Part shown: positions 61,186-64,000 of the stretch, piece after piece | Numbering within the stretch: position 1 is the stretch's first letter | Layout: the number at the start of each line of letters is the position of its first letter | DNA from: Tumidithrix helvetica | GTDB lineage: Bacteria > Cyanobacteriota > Cyanobacteriia > Pseudanabaenales > Pseudanabaenaceae | Length of the DNA: 64,000 bases | Direction of reading: 5' to 3' | NCBI RefSeq assembly: GCF_965232925.1 | Contig: NZ_CBDDRA010000012.1 | Location: forward strand, 1 to 64,000 | The notes under the pieces: model-generated | Databases searched by the model: none | What the model was told of the DNA's origin: nothing | The model's input: only the letters and a program-made list of their open reading frames with translations | Made by a program: the position numbers and the translations under genes

Positions 61186-61584
61186 TTAGAGACACCCTAA
61201 AGAAAGTAGTGCTTCACAATAGCCGATCAGCATGGATAGCCTCGCGATCGCTTGTTGTTGCCGTTGTTGCCATGTGGTAGGATTGCGGGCTACTTGCAGC
61301 ATCGTAAAATCAACGCCGAGCAACTTCAGTTGTTTGTTAAGTTCTACATAGTAAGATAAAATCTTTTCTTCTATTTCGCTAGATCTGCTAGAGATCGGGA
61401 AGTCGAGAATCTGAGCTTGAAAATAGGATTGAATTTCGCCATGCGATCGCCCTAGACTTTTGACCGAACTGGCATCGCGCTCGGAAACTTGACCGAGTTT
61501 AGCCTTAAGCTCCTCAAGTTTTTCTTTTAAAAAGATATATTGATTGTTACCCACCGATCTTTCCTCTGGTTCAGTATAGGTCAT
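61186..61584 (-). CDS. PatD-family protein (heterocyst-frequency control type)
   Basis: A protein of 132 residues, helical. SYFQAQILDF, YVELNKQLKLLGVDFTMLQ and ARNPTTWQQRQQQAIARL match the helices of PatD, which influences heterocyst frequency in Anabaena. Homologues also exist in non-heterocystous cyanobacteria, so a heterocyst role here is not implied. Convergent with the FemAB-like gene and divergent from the chromate transporter. The match is from memory. Confidence 0.6.
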   Translation of the reverse strand: MTYTEPEERSVGNNQYIFLKEKLEELKAKLGQVSERDASSVKSLGRSHGEIQSYFQAQILDFPISSRSSEIEEKILSYYVELNKQLKLLGVDFTMLQVARNPTTWQQRQQQAIARLSMLIGYCEALLSLGCL

Positions 61585-61632
61585 AGAATAGTTGGCAATT
61601 ACCCTTCAGAACGAATCTATCCCCGATCGGAG

Positions 61633-62892
61633 ATGACTCAAAACCCAGAAGAGAAGAGCGAAGAGCAAAATGTAACAACCTCTGTGCTCCATTATACAGA
61701 GTTGAGTTCGGCACAGAAAAAACAACGACTCATAGAACTCGCATGGGTTTTCACGAAGCTAGGTACTACTGCCTTTGGCGGCCCTGCCGCTCATATTGCC
61801 ATGCTCGATGACGAAGTGGTAAAGCAGCGAAAATGGATGGGTCAAGCGAAGTTCCTAGATTTACTCGGTGTTACGAATTTAATCCCAGGCCCAAACTCTA
61901 CTGAATTGGCGATTCACATCGGATTAGAACGAGGGGGATGGTTGGGGCTCGCGATCGCAGGAGTATGTTTTATTTTGCCAGCAATGCTGATCGTATGGGG
62001 CTTGGCAGCAGTGTACGTGCAATATCAAGCTCTCCCGCAGGCAGGGTGGCTACTCTATGGGATTAAGCCTGTGATTGTGGCGATCGTGGTACAAGCCCTA
62101 TGGAAGTTAGGCAAAAACGCTGTCAAGAACCGAGCCACTCTACTTACGGGGCTAACTGTCATGATTCTGTTTGGTCTAGGAGTCAATGAGCTGCTCTTAT
62201 TGTTCTTGGCAGGACTTGCTGTGATGCTTGTGGGGAATTGGAAGTTTCCGAAAGATCGACTGCGTAAAGATCGAGACCCTTCTGCTTTTTCACTTCTGCC
62301 TATGGTTCATGTTCCTGTTCTCAATGCGCTTCCATTTGCAAATCTATTCGCTACTTCTCTCGCTACACCTACATGGGCAAGTGTTTTTTTACTGTTTCTC
62401 AAAATCGGATCTGTTTTATACGGCAGTGGCTATGTGCTGTTGGCTTTTTTGCAAAAAGATCTTGTAGAACGCCTACACTGGTTGACATCACAGCAATTAC
62501 TCGATGCTGTGGCGATCGGGCAGTTTACCCCAGGTCCAGTTTTCACAACGGCTACATTCATCGGTTACTTGTTGGCAGGGAATGCAGGCGCGATCGCCGC
62601 GACAATTGGCATCTTTTTACCAGCTTTTGTGCTGGTGGCGATCGTCAGTCCTTGGGTGACAAAGTTACGGCGATCGCCCTATACGGCTGGCTTTTTAGAC
62701 GGCTTGAATGTGGCTTCGTTGGCACTGATGGCGATCGTCACATGGGATTTAGGGCGAGCTGCTTTAGTGGACGGTTTGACAATCGCCGTTGCTCTCCTTA
62801 GTTGCTTGGCTGTATTTCGGTTTAAAGTAAACTCAACATGGCTGGTCTTAGCAGGAGGCTTCATCGGTTTCATAGCTCATACGAATCGATGA
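61633..62892 (+). CDS. chrA: Chromate transporter (ChrA, CHR family)
   Basis: A protein of 419 residues from ATG 61633; an earlier frame start at 61540 overlaps the divergent patD-like gene. It has two homologous CHR halves with about ten membrane segments. The N-terminal signature FTKLGTTAFGGPAAHIAMLDDE and PGPNSTELAIHIG recur in the second half as FLKIGSVLYGSGYVLLAFL and TPGPVFTTATFIGY. ChrA exports chromate, driven by proton motive force, and gives chromate resistance; some members may carry sulfate or have other roles. Confidence 0.94.
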   Translation: MTQNPEEKSEEQNVTTSVLHYTELSSAQKKQRLIELAWVFTKLGTTAFGGPAAHIAMLDDEVVKQRKWMGQAKFLDLLGVTNLIPGPNSTELAIHIGLERGGWLGLAIAGVCFILPAMLIVWGLAAVYVQYQALPQAGWLLYGIKPVIVAIVVQALWKLGKNAVKNRATLLTGLTVMILFGLGVNELLLLFLAGLAVMLVGNWKFPKDRLRKDRDPSAFSLLPMVHVPVLNALPFANLFATSLATPTWASVFLLFLKIGSVLYGSGYVLLAFLQKDLVERLHWLTSQQLLDAVAIGQFTPGPVFTTATFIGYLLAGNAGAIAATIGIFLPAFVLVAIVSPWVTKLRRSPYTAGFLDGLNVASLALMAIVTWDLGRAALVDGLTIAVALLSCLAVFRFKVNSTWLVLAGGFIGFIAHTNR

Positions 62893-62923
62893 AAAGAAAC
62901 GCAAATTTCATAAATTCTTTAGA

Positions 62924-63766
62924 TTATCCATAAGCACCGTTGGGCAAAAATCCTAAGAGTTGTTTCAATCTGCGATCGGCAGTCTCGTAGCAGTGACTTG
63001 GCATCTGATAGTTCATAAAAGGTTCATACTTATGACCAACCAATCTCTTGGCATAGGTAACTTGGGTAATATAACGGGTTACTGAGGAATCATTTCTAGA
63101 ACCTCTGTGCCATACTTGGTTGTTAAAGCAAACCGCAGAACCCGCTGCACCTAAGCAGTTATGAATGCGGTCTTCATAGCCAGAGATATCACCATTGCAG
63201 AACTTACCAAATAGGTGCGAGCCAGGAATTGTCTGAGTTGGCCCATTCTCTGGTGATAGCACATCTGTCAAATAATAGTTGACTGTAAAAGCCAAAACAT
63301 TGAGGCGAATGTTGGTCAAAGGATTGCCATCGAGGGAGAGGACTTGCGGCGTGTCATCCTGATGCCATGCGTTCTTCGCTAATCCGTCAGATTCTGGAGG
63401 CAGCTTAAAGGAGTTATTGTGAATTACATGAATGGCGTTGGAATTGGGAATACCCTCATCCATCGAGTATTCTGTGCCATTTGCTCCGCCAATCAAATGT
63501 TCCGCAAACGTAACCATCGGTTCTAAAGCGAAGAGGTCTAGATTATGCTTAGAGTGCTCAAACATGCGCTTTACGATCTTTCGCGATCGCCGATAAGATT
63601 CACCTTCAGACTTTCTGAGGGCTTCGTCTAAATCATTTCTCAGCAACTCACATTGTGTGGGTGTTAAAACATTGGGAATCACAAGAAACCCATTGGTATG
63701 AAAAGACGCTATCCACTCACTTAATTGCTCTTGAGTGGCTTGCTGATTGGCTAGGTATTCAGGCAT
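62924..63766 (-). CDS. Phytanoyl-CoA dioxygenase (PhyH) family protein
   Basis: A protein of 280 residues from ATG 63766; a longer frame from 63859 adds a region of poor coding character. The Fe(II)/2-oxoglutarate site is visible: HQD in NAWHQDDTPQ, the distal His in QVWHRGSRND and the Arg nearby. Other family elements: FHTNGFLVIPNVLT and LTDVLSPENGPTQTIPGSHL. The substrate is unknown; PhyH homologues act in lipid and natural-product hydroxylation. Divergent from the gene at the window edge. Confidence 0.88.
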   Translation of the reverse strand: MPEYLANQQATQEQLSEWIASFHTNGFLVIPNVLTPTQCELLRNDLDEALRKSEGESYRRSRKIVKRMFEHSKHNLDLFALEPMVTFAEHLIGGANGTEYSMDEGIPNSNAIHVIHNNSFKLPPESDGLAKNAWHQDDTPQVLSLDGNPLTNIRLNVLAFTVNYYLTDVLSPENGPTQTIPGSHLFGKFCNGDISGYEDRIHNCLGAAGSAVCFNNQVWHRGSRNDSSVTRYITQVTYAKRLVGHKYEPFMNYQMPSHCYETADRRLKQLLGFLPNGAYG

Positions 63767-63877
63767 TTTTTTACCTCGATATTTCAAGTCAATAAATCTG
63801 CGATCCTTAGCTAAAATATCTACACTAACCATTTTCCTGCGATCGCGCTCAAAACACACTGCTACTGAAAAATAAAC

Positions 63878-64000
63878 ATGTCTAGTCCCACTGCAACGGT
63901 TTCACTGAAGCAACGCCATGCTTTGCTATCGAGTACGAAGCAGCAAATCAATTTGTTAGAGTCAGTTGATTTGTCCCATTTGCCAGAGCAAGGGAATTTT
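63878..64000 (+). CDS. Unidentified gene, 5' part (partial at window edge)
   Basis: An open frame of 41 codons from ATG 63878 to the window edge, reading MSSPTATVSLKQRHALLSST and on. Ordinary composition; no family can be named from this short N-terminus. It diverges from the PhyH gene. Confidence 0.5.
   Translation, partial: MSSPTATVSLKQRHALLSSTKQQINLLESVDLSHLPEQGNF

Noticed and set aside
1..64000. CRISPR array, rRNA operon, prophage or conjugative module
   Set aside because: I saw no regularly spaced repeat-spacer units, no rRNA-like sequence and no phage structural or conjugation genes. Mobile DNA is limited to the IS630-like tail, small palindromes and the HIP1-poor island.

Overview
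The window is cyanobacterial chromosome. HIP1-type GCGATCGC octamers recur through most of it, and it carries photosynthetic or cyanobacteria-typical genes: petG (cytochrome b6f), a GUN4-domain protein, PatD, DUF29, DUF1517, DUF3326 and Uma2 proteins. The genus cannot be fixed from sequence alone; a Pseudanabaena-like lineage is a guess. Most of the window is ordinary housekeeping DNA (ftsE/ftsX, tRNA-Arg, selO, aroQ, folP, argS, an M16 protease pair, tldD, pdxH, an ECF sigma/anti-sigma pair), interrupted by four accessory or signalling regions.

Layout. 0-4 kb: tail of an IS630-like transposase, then a bacterial NACHT NTPase (conflict-type STAND protein) with a polypyrimidine low-complexity C-terminal third and an in-frame stop cutting off an apparent N-terminal segment; then a nuclease-like hypothetical and a DUF29 gene. 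4-27 kb: GUN4 and stand-alone DALR proteins, FtsEX, tRNA-Arg(CCG), SelO, AroQ, an EF-hand protein, DUF3326, a large ADP-forming acyl-CoA ligase/GNAT fusion, FolP, a BioD-like/DRTGG protein, ArgS, an M16 pair and a Nudix hydrolase.

28-31.6 kb: the most distinctive locus. A Ro60 (TROVE) gene is preceded by three predicted tRNA-like Y RNAs. Two are built on an intact tRNA chassis (acceptor, D and T arms) whose anticodon arm is replaced by a hairpin module carrying a conserved GGTTATCG strand like that of Y RNAs. Two share a promoter block. One Y-RNA hairpin motif recurs in the ribosome-binding leader of the Ro60 gene.

31.6-41 kb: a Schlafen/AlbA_2 protein, alkyladenine glycosylase, TldD, Uma2 nuclease, sigma/anti-sigma, a decayed PIN toxin with its antitoxin, and a very long TPR protein. 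41.5-48.4 kb: a ligand/ion-channel signalling block. A Cache receptor without an output domain overlaps a prokaryotic pentameric ligand-gated channel gene; beyond pdxH, a Cache-HAMP class III cyclase overlaps an MscS channel with a cyclic-nucleotide-binding domain. Both proteins of the second pair lack a normally conserved arginine.

48.5-53.2 kb: small membrane proteins, petG on the minus strand, a DUF1517 protein, a LivF-type ATPase and a long GrpE-domain protein. 53.5-59.7 kb: an AT-richer, HIP1-poor island encoding a dynamin-like GTPase, a second TRAFAC-like GTPase, a tail-anchored protein and a small partner as one overlapping operon, followed by a probable Tse2-like ADP-ribosyltransferase toxin and a partner. 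59.9-64 kb: FemAB-like protein, PatD, chromate transporter, phytanoyl-CoA dioxygenase and a partial gene at the edge.
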